In this document: positions 43,530 to 52,617 of the stretch, in pieces
Layout of the letters: every line of letters starts with the position of its first letter
Numbering within the stretch: the stretch's first letter is position 1
Source of the DNA: Oscillospiraceae bacterium
GTDB lineage: Bacteria; Bacillota; Clostridia; Christensenellales; Aristaeellaceae
Length of the DNA: 64,000 bases
Direction of reading: 5' to 3'
Assembly: GCA_031269355.1 (NCBI GenBank)
Contig: JAISZG010000074.1
Coordinates: forward strand, 62,001 to 126,000
Position numbers and translations under genes: made by a program
Notes under the pieces: model-generated
The model's database searches: none
Told to the model about the DNA's origin: nothing
The model's input: the letters and a program-made list of their open reading frames with translations, nothing else

Positions 43530-44450
43530 TTGCGCGGATACGTTCTCCGCCGCCTGGCGATGATGTTGGTTACGCTGCTTATGATCACCGCGCTAACCTT
43601 CCTATTGATGCACGTTGTTCCCGGCGGGCCGTTTACTCGCGAAAAGCAAATTCCCGCCGAAGTGCTCGCCGCGCTGGAGCGAAAATACAATTTGGACGAT
43701 CCGCTTTGGAAACAGTATGCAGACTATCTGGGCGGCCTGCTGCGCTTTGATCTTGGGCCGAGCTTTAAATACACCGGCAAAAGCGTTAACGATTTCCTGA
43801 CCGCCGGCTTTCCCTATTCCGCGAAGCTTGGAATGTATACCCTCGTATTCGTGCTGTTGGCATCCATTCCGATGGGCATAGTTGCGGCGCTGCGCAGTGG
43901 ACGCTGGGCGGATATGGTGCTGATGGCCGCCGCGACGCTCGGGGTTACGATACCGAGTTTCGTTATTGCAACATTTCTATTATATTTATTTGCGTTCCGT
44001 TTAGGCTGGGCGCCGACGTTTGGAGTGGATAAATGGCAAGGGTATATACTCCCTATAATCACTCTGGGCGGATATTCGATTAGCTTTCTCGCGCGGCTTA
44101 TGCGTTCGAGCCTCCTTGAGGTGATGGGTCAGGATTACATCCGCACCGCGCGCTCGAAGGGCATATCCGAGGTGCGGGTGATAGTGCGGCACGCGCTGCG
44201 CAACGCGCTAATACCGGTGGTTACGGTGCTGGGGCCAACTGTCGCGAATCTGCTGACGGGAAGTTTTGTCATCGAGAAAATATTCGCTATTCCTGGAATA
44301 GGCAACCATTTCGTGAACAGCGTCACCCAGCGCGATTATACCACCATAATGGGTATGACTGTATTCTACGCGGCTTTCTTGATAAGCATGGTGTTCGTCG
44401 TCGATTTATTCTACTGCCTAATCGACCCTAGAATACAGTTCGATACCTGA
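43530..44450 (+). CDS. oppB: Oligopeptide ABC transporter permease (OppB type), operon B
   Basis: About 306 residues, six helices, with TARSKGISEVRVIVRHALRN and the end CLIDPRIQFDT. TTG 43530 has GGAAGG 7 nt upstream; an earlier TTG at 43461 overlaps the promoter. Starts operon B (B-C-D-F-A), which runs opposite to operon A. Confidence 0.94.
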   Translation: MRGYVLRRLAMMLVTLLMITALTFLLMHVVPGGPFTREKQIPAEVLAALERKYNLDDPLWKQYADYLGGLLRFDLGPSFKYTGKSVNDFLTAGFPYSAKLGMYTLVFVLLASIPMGIVAALRSGRWADMVLMAAATLGVTIPSFVIATFLLYLFAFRLGWAPTFGVDKWQGYILPIITLGGYSISFLARLMRSSLLEVMGQDYIRTARSKGISEVRVIVRHALRNALIPVVTVLGPTVANLLTGSFVIEKIFAIPGIGNHFVNSVTQRDYTTIMGMTVFYAAFLISMVFVVDLFYCLIDPRIQFDT

Positions 44451-44485
44451 TATGATAAATATTGATTGCCAAAAGAGGTGTGTTC

Positions 44486-45643
44486 GTGACAATCGACCCA
44501 TGGGCAAAGGTTGAATCGACAGACGCGGAACGCGAGCTGATATACCGCAAGCCGCGCACGTTCGCACAGGACGTAATAAGCAGGTTCGCGCGCAAACCGA
44601 CCGCGCTCGGCGGCTTGGCGGTCGTCATTCTGCTGCTGCTGTTCGCGCTGGCGGGGCCTTTGTTTACGCCGTTCGATTATCAAAAACAGACGCTGACATT
44701 GGCGAATATCCCGCCCATATTCCATACTACGCTGGCGCCGGACGAGGATCGCGCGTTCTATCGCACCACCAGCATGAAGGTGATGGAGCTGGACGCGAGC
44801 GGACGCCTTATCCGCCAGTTGCCAAAGGTAACCGACGATTACGCCGCGTCCCTTATATCGTTTCAATATTCTGAAGATTCGTTGATATATATTGATTACT
44901 CGGTGAACCCGCCGGTTTTGCTGGACGCGGACAGCACGCCTTTGCCAGCCGGCGGTATTAAGTGGAATCTAACCTACCCGCTTGGAACGGATCACCTAGG
45001 GCGCGACATACTCACCCGCCTGATGTATGGAACCCGTATTTCGCTTATGGTGGCGTTCATCGCCGCTACGGTTAACCTGATAATAGGCGCGCTGTACGGC
45101 GGCGTAGCGGGCTATCTGGGCGGACGGGTCGATTCGATATTAATGCGCATCGTTGATATAATAAGCACTATTCCTCTGACTTTGTATGTGATACTTATAA
45201 AAGTTGTGCTCGGGAATGGTTTGATGAGCATAATTATTGCGCTGTCGAGCGTGTATTGGGTGGATATGGCGCGAGTGGTTCGAGGGCAGGCGCTCACGCT
45301 TAAGCGGCAGGATTTCGTTCAAGCGGCGCGCACGATGGGCACTCGCACTCGCGCTCTGCTCATATCGCACATACTGCCAAACGCAATGGGACCAATACTG
45401 GTTACAGTAACTATGCTGATACCCAGCGCGATATTTATGGAAGCCTTTATGAGCTTTATCGGCATCGGAATCGCTCCGCCAATGGCCAGCCTGGGCACGA
45501 TGTGCAACGACGCGACCGAAGCGCTGCGGCAGAATCCATATCAGCTGTTCCTTCCCGCGCTGGTGATTTGCCTTACAATGTTCGCGTTTAACTTTGTGGG
45601 CGACGGGCTGCGCGACGCCCTCGACCCCAAGCTGAAGCGGTGA
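44486..45643 (+). CDS. oppC: Oligopeptide ABC transporter permease (OppC type), operon B
   Basis: About 385 residues. As in operon A, a long N-terminus precedes the first helix; a domain of about 110 residues between helices 1 and 2 (PPIFHTTLAPDEDRAFYR) is larger than usual, an extracytoplasmic insert. EAA-type loop QAARTMGTRTRALLISHILP. GTG 44486 has AGAGG 7 nt upstream. Confidence 0.93.
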   Translation: MTIDPWAKVESTDAERELIYRKPRTFAQDVISRFARKPTALGGLAVVILLLLFALAGPLFTPFDYQKQTLTLANIPPIFHTTLAPDEDRAFYRTTSMKVMELDASGRLIRQLPKVTDDYAASLISFQYSEDSLIYIDYSVNPPVLLDADSTPLPAGGIKWNLTYPLGTDHLGRDILTRLMYGTRISLMVAFIAATVNLIIGALYGGVAGYLGGRVDSILMRIVDIISTIPLTLYVILIKVVLGNGLMSIIIALSSVYWVDMARVVRGQALTLKRQDFVQAARTMGTRTRALLISHILPNAMGPILVTVTMLIPSAIFMEAFMSFIGIGIAPPMASLGTMCNDATEALRQNPYQLFLPALVICLTMFAFNFVGDGLRDALDPKLKR

Positions 45644-45650
45644 GCGCAAT

Positions 45651-46739
45651 ATGACGATGCAATATAAAAATTATGACGTGAGCCATAATCCCGGTGGAGA
45701 CGAACCGCTGCTGACGATACGCAACCTGCGAACATCGTTCTTTACCGGTGCCGGGGAAATAGCGGCGGTTCGAGGTGTGTCGCTAACCGTGCGGCGCGGA
45801 GAATGTCTGGGCGTGGTGGGCGAATCCGGCTCCGGAAAGAGCGTAACTTTTTTATCCGCGCTGCGCCTGCTGGCTCCAGCTGGGCGGGTTATGGGCGGGG
45901 AGATACGCTTCCAGGGGCGAGATCTTCTTAATATGCGGCTAAAAGAAATGCGCGAGGTGCGCGGCGCGCGGATAGCCATGATATTTCAGGATCCGCTCTC
46001 CAGTTTAAATCCGCTTATTCCCATAGGCAAACAGGTAGACGAGATGCTGTGGGCGCACGAGAAGAATCTCACCGCGAGGCAGCGCAAGGACAAAACGCTG
46101 GAGCTGCTGACAAAAGCGCATATTCCGGAGGCGGAGCGCCGATACGGCAGCTATCCGCACGAATTTTCCGGGGGTATGCGCCAGCGCGTTATGATCGCTA
46201 TGGCGCTCGCGTGCAAGCCGGATCTGCTGGTGGCGGACGAGCCGACCACCGCGCTAGACGTATCCATTCAAAATCAAATACTGCGCCTTATCAAAAGCCT
46301 GCAGTCGGAGATGGGAATGGGCGTGGCGTTTATAACGCACGATCTGGGCGTAATCGCGCAGATGTGCACGCGAGTATCGGTTCTATACGGCGGGCTTGTG
46401 ATGGAGGACGCGGCAGCGGACGATCTGTTCGACCGCCCGCTTCACCCGTATACGGAAGGGCTGCTTACCAGCATGCCAAGCCTTATGCAGGATAGATCGA
46501 TCAGGCTCTCGCCTATTCCAGGCTCGCCGCCGGATATGAGCGCGCCGCCGTCTGGCTGCCCGTTCGCGCCGCGATGCGCGCACGCCAGAAACATATGCGT
46601 CTCTCAAATGCCGCCGACCTATACATACGCCGACGGACGGCAAAGCCGATGCTGGCTTCACAGCCACGACGCCCCCGCGTTTGACAATCCATACCGGGAT
46701 ATTCGAGGAACGGCGGTTCCGGACGAGGAGGCGCTTTGA
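45651..46739 (+). CDS. oppD: Oligopeptide ABC transporter ATPase (OppD type), operon B
   Basis: 362 residues: Walker A GESGSGKS, signature [12 protein letters not shown], Walker [14 protein letters not shown]-terminal [14 protein letters not shown]. Overlaps oppF by 1 nt. The ribosome binding site is weak, so coupling with oppC is likely. Confidence 0.95.
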   Translation: MTMQYKNYDVSHNPGGDEPLLTIRNLRTSFFTGAGEIAAVRGVSLTVRRGECLGVVGESGSGKSVTFLSALRLLAPAGRVMGGEIRFQGRDLLNMRLKEMREVRGARIAMIFQDPLSSLNPLIPIGKQVDEMLWAHEKNLTARQRKDKTLELLTKAHIPEAERRYGSYPHEFSGGMRQRVMIAMALACKPDLLVADEPTTALDVSIQNQILRLIKSLQSEMGMGVAFITHDLGVIAQMCTRVSVLYGGLVMEDAAADDLFDRPLHPYTEGLLTSMPSLMQDRSIRLSPIPGSPPDMSAPPSGCPFAPRCAHARNICVSQMPPTYTYADGRQSRCWLHSHDAPAFDNPYRDIRGTAVPDEEAL

Positions 46740-47734
46740 TGCGATCGGAATCGACGCGCGCCAACGCGAAGGAAAGCGACGCCCCTTTGCTGCAGGTAAG
46801 AGGGCTTACGCATCATTTCCCCGCGCGCGGCGGACGCCACAGGATTGTGCACGCGCTTGAAAACGTTTCGTTTACGCTGACGCACGGGCGCACGCTGGGC
46901 TTGGTTGGCGAGAGCGGATGCGGTAAATCCACATGCGCCAGGTGCATCGTTCGCATACTCAATCCCAGCGCGGGGCAGGTTTTGCTGGATGGGCAGGATA
47001 TAACACATATCCCGCAAAAGCGCCTTTTGCCCGTACGCCGCAAAATGCAGATGGTTTTCCAGGATCCATATACCGCGCTTAACGCCCGCATGACCGTGCG
47101 CGATATAGTAGCCGAGCCGCTGCGCGCTCAGCGCTCGTACTCTAGCGGCGAAACGCGCGAGATGGTCGGCGAGATGCTCTCCAGGGTAGGATTGACGCGC
47201 GAGCACGAGAATCGCTACGCGCACGAATTATCCGGCGGCCAGCGGCAGCGGGTAGGCATAGCGCGCGCGCTTATACTAAAGCCCGCGCTGGTGCTGTGCG
47301 ACGAGCCGATCTCCGCGCTTGACGTATCTATACAGGCGCAGGTGATTAACCTTCTGCGCGATTTTCAGCAGGAGCTTGGACTTGCGTATTTGTTTATCGC
47401 GCATGACCTTTCCATGGTGCGATATGTGTCGGATTCTGTCGGAGTTATGTATATGGGCGAGCTGGTGGAGCTGAGCGACGGCGGCGATCTATATACGCGT
47501 CCGCTTCATCCGTATACCCAGGGGCTGCTTGAAAGTATACCGATTCCCAATCCCCGCGTCGCCCGCGAGAATACCGCGCGCGGCCTTACCGGCGACATCG
47601 CAAGCCCGATCGATCCTCCCCCCGGCTGCCGCTTTCATACCCGCTGCCCGCGCGCGGCGGCGCGCTGCAAGTCCGAGCCGCCCCTCCTTAAAGAAGCGGC
47701 GCCCGGACACTGGACGGCGTGCCATCTGGTTTAG
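46739..47734 (+). CDS. oppF: Oligopeptide ABC transporter ATPase (OppF type), operon B
   Basis: 331 residues: Walker A GESGCGKS, signature LSGGQRQRVGIARAL, Walker B LCDEPISALDV, and the C-terminal HTRCPRAAARC. ATG 46739 follows GAGGAGG; TTG 46736 is an alternative. It ends 87 nt before oppA. Confidence 0.95.
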   Translation: MRSESTRANAKESDAPLLQVRGLTHHFPARGGRHRIVHALENVSFTLTHGRTLGLVGESGCGKSTCARCIVRILNPSAGQVLLDGQDITHIPQKRLLPVRRKMQMVFQDPYTALNARMTVRDIVAEPLRAQRSYSSGETREMVGEMLSRVGLTREHENRYAHELSGGQRQRVGIARALILKPALVLCDEPISALDVSIQAQVINLLRDFQQELGLAYLFIAHDLSMVRYVSDSVGVMYMGELVELSDGGDLYTRPLHPYTQGLLESIPIPNPRVARENTARGLTGDIASPIDPPPGCRFHTRCPRAAARCKSEPPLLKEAAPGHWTACHLV

Positions 47735-47821
47735 CGTTGACGCGCGGCGCCTATCGGCCACACGCGGCTCGTCCGCTTGGCATACATGGTGCGACATCAT
47801 ATTTATGAAGGAGGAATCTCA

Positions 47822-49429
47822 ATGCGCAGATTACTATCTATACTGCTGACATGCCTGCTGCTGGCCGCAGCCGCTTTGCCGCTGACCGCTTACGCGGCGC
47901 CGACGCAGGAATTGACGTTCGCGCTGAACAATGTTCCCGACGGCATCGATCCAGGCATCACGAACAACAGCTTCGCCTCCCCGTTTTTATTCAACTGCTT
48001 CGAAGGGCTAGTAACCACAAGCACAGCGGACGGTTCGCTGATTCCCGGAAACGCCGAATCGTGGACGATCAGCGACGACGGGCTTACCTATACGTTCACG
48101 CTGCGCGAAGGGCTGAAGTGGTCCGACGGTTCGCCGCTCACTTCGCAGGATTATCTTTACGCCTATAAGCGGGTGCTGACTCCCGAAACAGGCGCTCAGT
48201 ATCTTAACCTTCTCACGGATTACATTGTAGGCGCTCAGGAATACTACGAGGACGCGGCGGCTGTGGACGGCCTGGGAATTAAAGCGCCAGACGACCGCAC
48301 ACTGATACTTACGCTGAAAAGCCCCGCGCCGTTCTACCTTTCGGTATTGACGATGTGGACGTTCTTCCCGGTGAATCAGGCTACCATAGAAGCCAACGGC
48401 GATCAATGGACGAACAAGCCTGAAACATATATCACAAACGGTCCGTTTAGAATATCTGAAAACCTGCTGGGCGAGCGCGTAGTATTGGAGAAGAACCCGG
48501 AATACTACGACGCCGACAGCGTAAAGCTGGAGAAGGTTACGTTCCGCTATATTCTCGATCTGTCAACCGCGCTGATGGCTTACGAAGCCGGCGACATCGA
48601 CGGAACGCGCGGCTTTCCGACAAGCGAATTCCAGCGCATCCGCGCAAACGTGCCAGGTCTTGTGATAAAGCCGTCGTATGGAACTACGTATTATGATATA
48701 AATAACGCGAAGGCTCCCTACGATAACCCGCTGGTTCGCAAGGCGCTCAACCTGGCGGTCGACCGCACCGCCATAATCGAAGAGGTTATTCAAACTCCCG
48801 CGACCCCCGCGTACGGCCTTAACGCCCCCGGCTATGTGGTGGACGGAGAGGATTTTGTGGATGGTCGTCCGACATTCGGCATGGGCCCGACCGCAGACGT
48901 TGAAGGCGCGCGCGCCGCTTTGGCCGAAGCCGGTTATCCAAACGGAGAAGGCTTCCCCACCATGCATCTATCTTACTATACCAACGATACCGTAAAGAAG
49001 GTCGTGGAAGCGCTGGCGGCAATGTTCACCGAAAATCTTGGAATAACGGTGGAAATTTCGAACGAGGATTGGGCTGTTTATTACGCGAACGTAATCGCCG
49101 GAAATTACGACGTAGGCGCGATGGGCTGGAGCGCGGATTATCTGCATCCGATGACGTTCCTGCCGCTGCTTGCGACGGGCGATCCGAACAACGTGGTCGG
49201 CTACAGCAATCCGGAATACGACGCGCTTGTCGAAAAGGCGCGCTCGATTAACGATCCCAAGGAAGCGATGGAAGTAATGCGGCAGGCTGAAAACATCGCG
49301 ACGGCGGAATACCCGCTGCTATATATGTATTACGGCTCCCAGTCGATGCTGATGAGCCCAAAGGTGGCGGGATATTATCTGGACTACTCCGGAAACGTTC
49401 TTTTAAAAACGGCGGAAGTAACGGAGTAA
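47822..49429 (+). CDS. oppA: Oligopeptide-binding protein (OppA type)
   Basis: 535 residues, SBP type 5: signal peptide (MRRLLSILLTCLLLAAAALP), then ELTFALNNVPDGIDPG, LREGLKWSDGSPLT and GWSADYLHPMTFLPLL. It has no clear lipobox (the Cys is inside the hydrophobic part), so its anchoring is unclear. ATG 47822 follows AAGGAGG. Only binding protein in either operon; it may serve both. Confidence 0.94.
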   Translation: MRRLLSILLTCLLLAAAALPLTAYAAPTQELTFALNNVPDGIDPGITNNSFASPFLFNCFEGLVTTSTADGSLIPGNAESWTISDDGLTYTFTLREGLKWSDGSPLTSQDYLYAYKRVLTPETGAQYLNLLTDYIVGAQEYYEDAAAVDGLGIKAPDDRTLILTLKSPAPFYLSVLTMWTFFPVNQATIEANGDQWTNKPETYITNGPFRISENLLGERVVLEKNPEYYDADSVKLEKVTFRYILDLSTALMAYEAGDIDGTRGFPTSEFQRIRANVPGLVIKPSYGTTYYDINNAKAPYDNPLVRKALNLAVDRTAIIEEVIQTPATPAYGLNAPGYVVDGEDFVDGRPTFGMGPTADVEGARAALAEAGYPNGEGFPTMHLSYYTNDTVKKVVEALAAMFTENLGITVEISNEDWAVYYANVIAGNYDVGAMGWSADYLHPMTFLPLLATGDPNNVVGYSNPEYDALVEKARSINDPKEAMEVMRQAENIATAEYPLLYMYYGSQSMLMSPKVAGYYLDYSGNVLLKTAEVTE

Positions 49430-49449
49430 ATCAGACCGCCTGTAAAGCT

Positions 49450-49479
49450 GGAGGCGCGCCGGATGCAAGGCGCGCCTCC
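49450..49479 (+). terminator. Terminator after oppA
   Basis: GGAGGCGCGCC (49450-49460) pairs perfectly with GGCGCGCCTCC (49469-49479), 8-nt loop, followed by TATTTCATTATATTATT. It may also serve the minus-strand gene at 49504. Confidence 0.85.
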
Positions 49480-49503
49480 TATTTCATTATATTATTATGC
49501 AAA

Positions 49504-50208
49504 TTATACTATGAGCTTATATCCTCCGCATAATGTATATTTAGAGTTTCTTCGCGTATACAAATTCATTCCGCCGCACAATTCCTGTACGTTCGCTCCA
49601 TTTTTGCGCCCGAGCGCAATGTCGGATATGCTGTAGTCCGCTCCCGGCGGGCACGCAGTGCCCAGTATATCTCCGTCCGGAATTTGGCAGAACGGCATCT
49701 GCTTTATCTCTTTGCGCGGCCAGCATCCGCATACCGTCTCTTCATCGGTATCCGGGCAGGCGGGATCGCATCCGCGGCTGTACTCGCTGCAGCAGCAAGG
49801 CGAGTATCTGCCCAGCACAGTTCCGTCGGGAATATCTTTGAAACACTTCATCTCCTCGCCCTTAGGAGCGGCGGGCGGGGACGGGGTGGGCGCGTCGTCG
49901 TAATGGCAGCACTCTTCAAACTTTGGCGGACACGGCCAATCGGGATTTTCCCACGGATAATGCGGCGTGTGCGGCTGCTGACCCCATATGCCGTACTGCC
50001 CCGGATACACGCCGTTGAACGGGTATCCGCATCCCTGGAACGGGCGCGGCGCTATACCATAGCACAGGCGCGGATCGTTCTCGTAGCGCGTTCCTTTATA
50101 TGGATCGGGCCATCGCTTGGGAAGCGGCGGATCGGCGTCGATATGGCATCTACACGACCAGGCGTTGGTAAATTCAGCGTTGTTTTCCGCGCCTCTGCAT
50201 TCGGACAT
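49504..50208 (-). CDS. Cys/Pro/Gly-rich protein, unknown
   Basis: 234 residues with about 25 cysteines, many in clusters (PCCCSEYSRGCDPACP, CGCWPRKE), and Pro/Tyr-rich segments (YPGQYGIWGQQPHTPHYPWE). Two sections begin with DIPDGTVLGRYSP and QIPDGDILGTACP, a weak internal repeat. No signal peptide, membrane helix or known domain. The composition resembles disulfide-linked spore-coat or exosporium proteins, and a CATAnnnT promoter element lies upstream. ATG 50208 has GGGGG 9-10 nt upstream. No homologue is recognised. Confidence 0.75.
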   Translation of the reverse strand: MSECRGAENNAEFTNAWSCRCHIDADPPLPKRWPDPYKGTRYENDPRLCYGIAPRPFQGCGYPFNGVYPGQYGIWGQQPHTPHYPWENPDWPCPPKFEECCHYDDAPTPSPPAAPKGEEMKCFKDIPDGTVLGRYSPCCCSEYSRGCDPACPDTDEETVCGCWPRKEIKQMPFCQIPDGDILGTACPPGADYSISDIALGRKNGANVQELCGGMNLYTRRNSKYTLCGGYKLIV

Positions 50209-50229
50209 TTGCTGCGCCCCCTTTTATGT

Positions 50230-50262
50230 CGAGTTATATATTATGAATAATTAATATTATTG
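50230..50262 (-). promoter_or_regulatory. Sigma-E/sigma-K-like promoter of the Cys-rich gene
   Basis: On the minus strand: -10 CATAATATA (50245-50237), matching CATAnnnTA; a possible -35 TACA ends about 15 nt upstream. It lies 29 nt before the start codon. The region is AT-rich, so chance matches are possible. Confidence 0.45.
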
Positions 50263-50271
50263 TAGGCTCGA

Positions 50272-52137
50272 TCAGCTTGCGCCGCGCTTCATCTCCCGGA
50301 TAGATTCCGCTGCCGCTATCGCCGAGGATACGGAGCGCCCGTGCAAGCGATCCTCGCCCAATTGGGGATCGTCCGCCGTGACTGTCTCCTCCCGATACGC
50401 AGTCCCGCCCATGAACGCGTTGTCGCCCAGCAGAAGCGCGCCGCGATCCGCCTGACCCGACAGGCGAGTTTCGCCCATCTCCCGTTCGGCTCCCAGCACG
50501 CGATGCACGCCGCGCACGCCTTGTATGTGCGGCGCCAGCGATATTGAATTATCAACGGCGTTTGGAAGATCGCCCGCCATACGAAACGCGTATCCCGCGA
50601 TTCCGCCAACATGCTCGCCCGACGCGCTGCGCACGCTGCCCCAATTGATGCAGCGTTCAACCCGCGCGCCGCCCGCCAGGCATCCGGCAATGCCGCCAAT
50701 ATCCTTTGAGCCGCCTTCAATCTCGCCGTGGTTCTCGCATTCCTCAATACGGCTGAGCTCCTCTATTCGCCCATCTTCCGAAGCTGCGGCTTCATTTATA
50801 AAAGCTTTTTCCGAAGCTTTTTCCAATTCCAGCTCTTCTTCCGGCTGCGAATTTTCTTTCAAACGCGAGCCGCTGCTTCGAGCGCATCCAACTATACCGC
50901 CCACCGAATCGGATGAGCTGTGAACGAAGCCCTCGTTCTGGCATGATTGAACGTCGCCGTCCTCCAGCAAACCCACCAGGCCGCCCGCATTCGCTCCGTC
51001 GGAGCAGATGGTCATCTTATTCTGGCAGCTGTATAGATTGCCAAACCCGATCAGCGCGCCCGCTATGCCGCCCACGCATTCGCTCACGTCCGTTTGGCAA
51101 GGGGACGCGTCGTCCCTGGCCAGGCAAATCACGTCGTAGTTGGCGCAGTTTTCAATTGCGCCGTCGCCGCGAGCCGACGCGCATGAATTTTCCGGCGTGT
51201 CTTCGCCGCTCGGCGCCCGCTGGCCAAGCCCTACTATGCCGCCCACAAACGCGCCGCCGCATACTTTATTTTGATTGTAGCACTCCGTAAGGAAACAGGG
51301 CCGTTGCGCGAATCCGATTATACCGCCGAAGCGCTTATTGCCCGCCCGCGCGCGCAGGCCGGAGCCGCTGCAGGATATCTCTCCAAAGTTGCCGCACCAA
51401 AGCATTGTAAACGGCGCGGAGCGCGTATCGCTTTCGGAAGCCACGCAGCCGACGATGCCGCCCGCGTCCGAGTACGCTTCGATAGCTCCGCGATTTGTGC
51501 AAAACTCTATGAACGGCTCGCGCGGATCTTCCTCGTGCGCGCGCATGGCGGGGGTTTCCTGGCCGATAACCCCGCCTGCGACCCCGGGCGCTTCCTCTAT
51601 ATCCAAACCCATCGCGGCTATTCTTCCGTGGTTCCAGCAATCGCGGTAGCGATTGCCCCGCCCTTCGCCCGCCACGCCGCCGACCATACCGGCGGTCGCG
51701 GTTACGTTCGCATAGTTGTGCAGACCCCACACGTCCGAATCTATCATCCTGCCGAAAAAGCCGCCCATATGCGATAAACCCGTTACACTGCCATACGCTT
51801 CGCACGCGTCCATATCCATTCGCACGCCCTGCCTGGCCAATCCTCCCACCGCCTCCAATCCGCTGGATGGATCGCCGCCGCGCGCGTCGATCGCAAGTTC
51901 CAGTCGAACGTGCTGAATCACGCCGTCGGTTATGGATTCAAAAAGCGGAGCGGACAGCGGACCTATCCAATATCCCTCGCCATATAATTCAATCCCTTGT
52001 ACGCCGGGCAGCGAAACCCACGGCGAGGCGATCTGAATATCCTTGCGAATTGTGTATACGCCGTTGCCGGGGTAGTTTGGATCGCGTCCGATTTTCATCA
52101 GCTCTTCAGCGCAGGTTATATCGCGGCGAATGGGCAT
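50272..52137 (-). CDS. GLUG-like beta-helix protein with a cysteine ladder
   Basis: 621 residues from ATG 52137. After about 100 residues, a run of 20-60-residue units ends each time in a GGIVG-type turn (VGGVAG, GGIVGCVASE, GGIIGFAQ, GGLVGLLEDG), preceded by C-x-N-x-G/x-x-I/V (CWNHGRI, CTNRGAI, CGNFGEI, CYNQNKV, CANYDVI, CQNKMTI, CQNEGFV, CENHGEI, CINWGSV), nine rungs in all. This resembles GLUG-motif beta-helix adhesins, but it has no signal peptide or wall anchor. An acidic insert (PEEELELEKASEKAF) interrupts it near residue 440. The start at 52137 is preferred since the promoter element at 52189 would place transcription start downstream of ATG 52185. Confidence 0.8.
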   Translation of the reverse strand: MPIRRDITCAEELMKIGRDPNYPGNGVYTIRKDIQIASPWVSLPGVQGIELYGEGYWIGPLSAPLFESITDGVIQHVRLELAIDARGGDPSSGLEAVGGLARQGVRMDMDACEAYGSVTGLSHMGGFFGRMIDSDVWGLHNYANVTATAGMVGGVAGEGRGNRYRDCWNHGRIAAMGLDIEEAPGVAGGVIGQETPAMRAHEEDPREPFIEFCTNRGAIEAYSDAGGIVGCVASESDTRSAPFTMLWCGNFGEISCSGSGLRARAGNKRFGGIIGFAQRPCFLTECYNQNKVCGGAFVGGIVGLGQRAPSGEDTPENSCASARGDGAIENCANYDVICLARDDASPCQTDVSECVGGIAGALIGFGNLYSCQNKMTICSDGANAGGLVGLLEDGDVQSCQNEGFVHSSSDSVGGIVGCARSSGSRLKENSQPEEELELEKASEKAFINEAAASEDGRIEELSRIEECENHGEIEGGSKDIGGIAGCLAGGARVERCINWGSVRSASGEHVGGIAGYAFRMAGDLPNAVDNSISLAPHIQGVRGVHRVLGAEREMGETRLSGQADRGALLLGDNAFMGGTAYREETVTADDPQLGEDRLHGRSVSSAIAAAESIREMKRGAS

Positions 52138-52188
52138 GGCGACCCCTCGTTTCTGCTGCAGTTTTTTGCATGCCATATATTTCATTTT

Positions 52189-52197
52189 TAAAGTATG
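52189..52197 (-). promoter_or_regulatory. Sigma-K/sigma-E-like -10 of the GLUG-like gene
   Basis: Minus-strand GG-CATACTTTA matches the sigma-K -10 consensus gnCATAnnnTA at every fixed position. No convincing -35 was found. It lies 52 nt before the chosen start codon. Confidence 0.5.
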
Positions 52198-52617
52198 CCA
52201 ACGAATGAAATGGGGAACTTGGGCACCATTTCTTTAGCGCGGCGGTCGGCAAAATATGATGTTTCATAAATAATTGCGCGGCTAAACAGATAGATTTAAG
52301 CATGAGATGAGTTTCCGCCGTGCCGGCATATATGTGCTGGAATGTGGATAAATTATGTGATATGCACATTTTACGCACAGGTTGTCCACATTATAAATGT
52401 AGATATTTACATGTATACTACTAATGTATTGATTAATATTATGCTGTAGTGGTTGTTAGGTGGCTGCGCCTTGCGTTTTCATTATGTCACCGTCAATCTT
52501 AAGGAAACGGTCTCCACGCAATCCAAGCTATATTTTTTTATCAGCTAACGGTAAAGCGACTTCCAAATACTCACAATACTTGGTAAAATATGGAAAATGG
52601 ATGAGGAGGTGATTTGC
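52198..52617. other. Intergenic region with DnaA-box-like inverted repeat
   Basis: No gene is supported. TGTGGATAA (52343-52351; a perfect DnaA box on the minus strand, TTATCCACA) and TTGTCCACA (52382-52390) form arms AATGTGGA (52341-52348) and TCCACATT (52385-52392). Inside is ATGTG-N5-CACAT. An AT-rich stretch follows to 52450. The aquaporin promoter is expected at about 52560-52590 (TAAAAT at 52584-52589, weak -35). Confidence 0.5.

Noticed and set aside
52343..52390. Replication origin
   Set aside because: Only two DnaA-box-like sites, and none of dnaA, dnaN, rpmH or parB is near.
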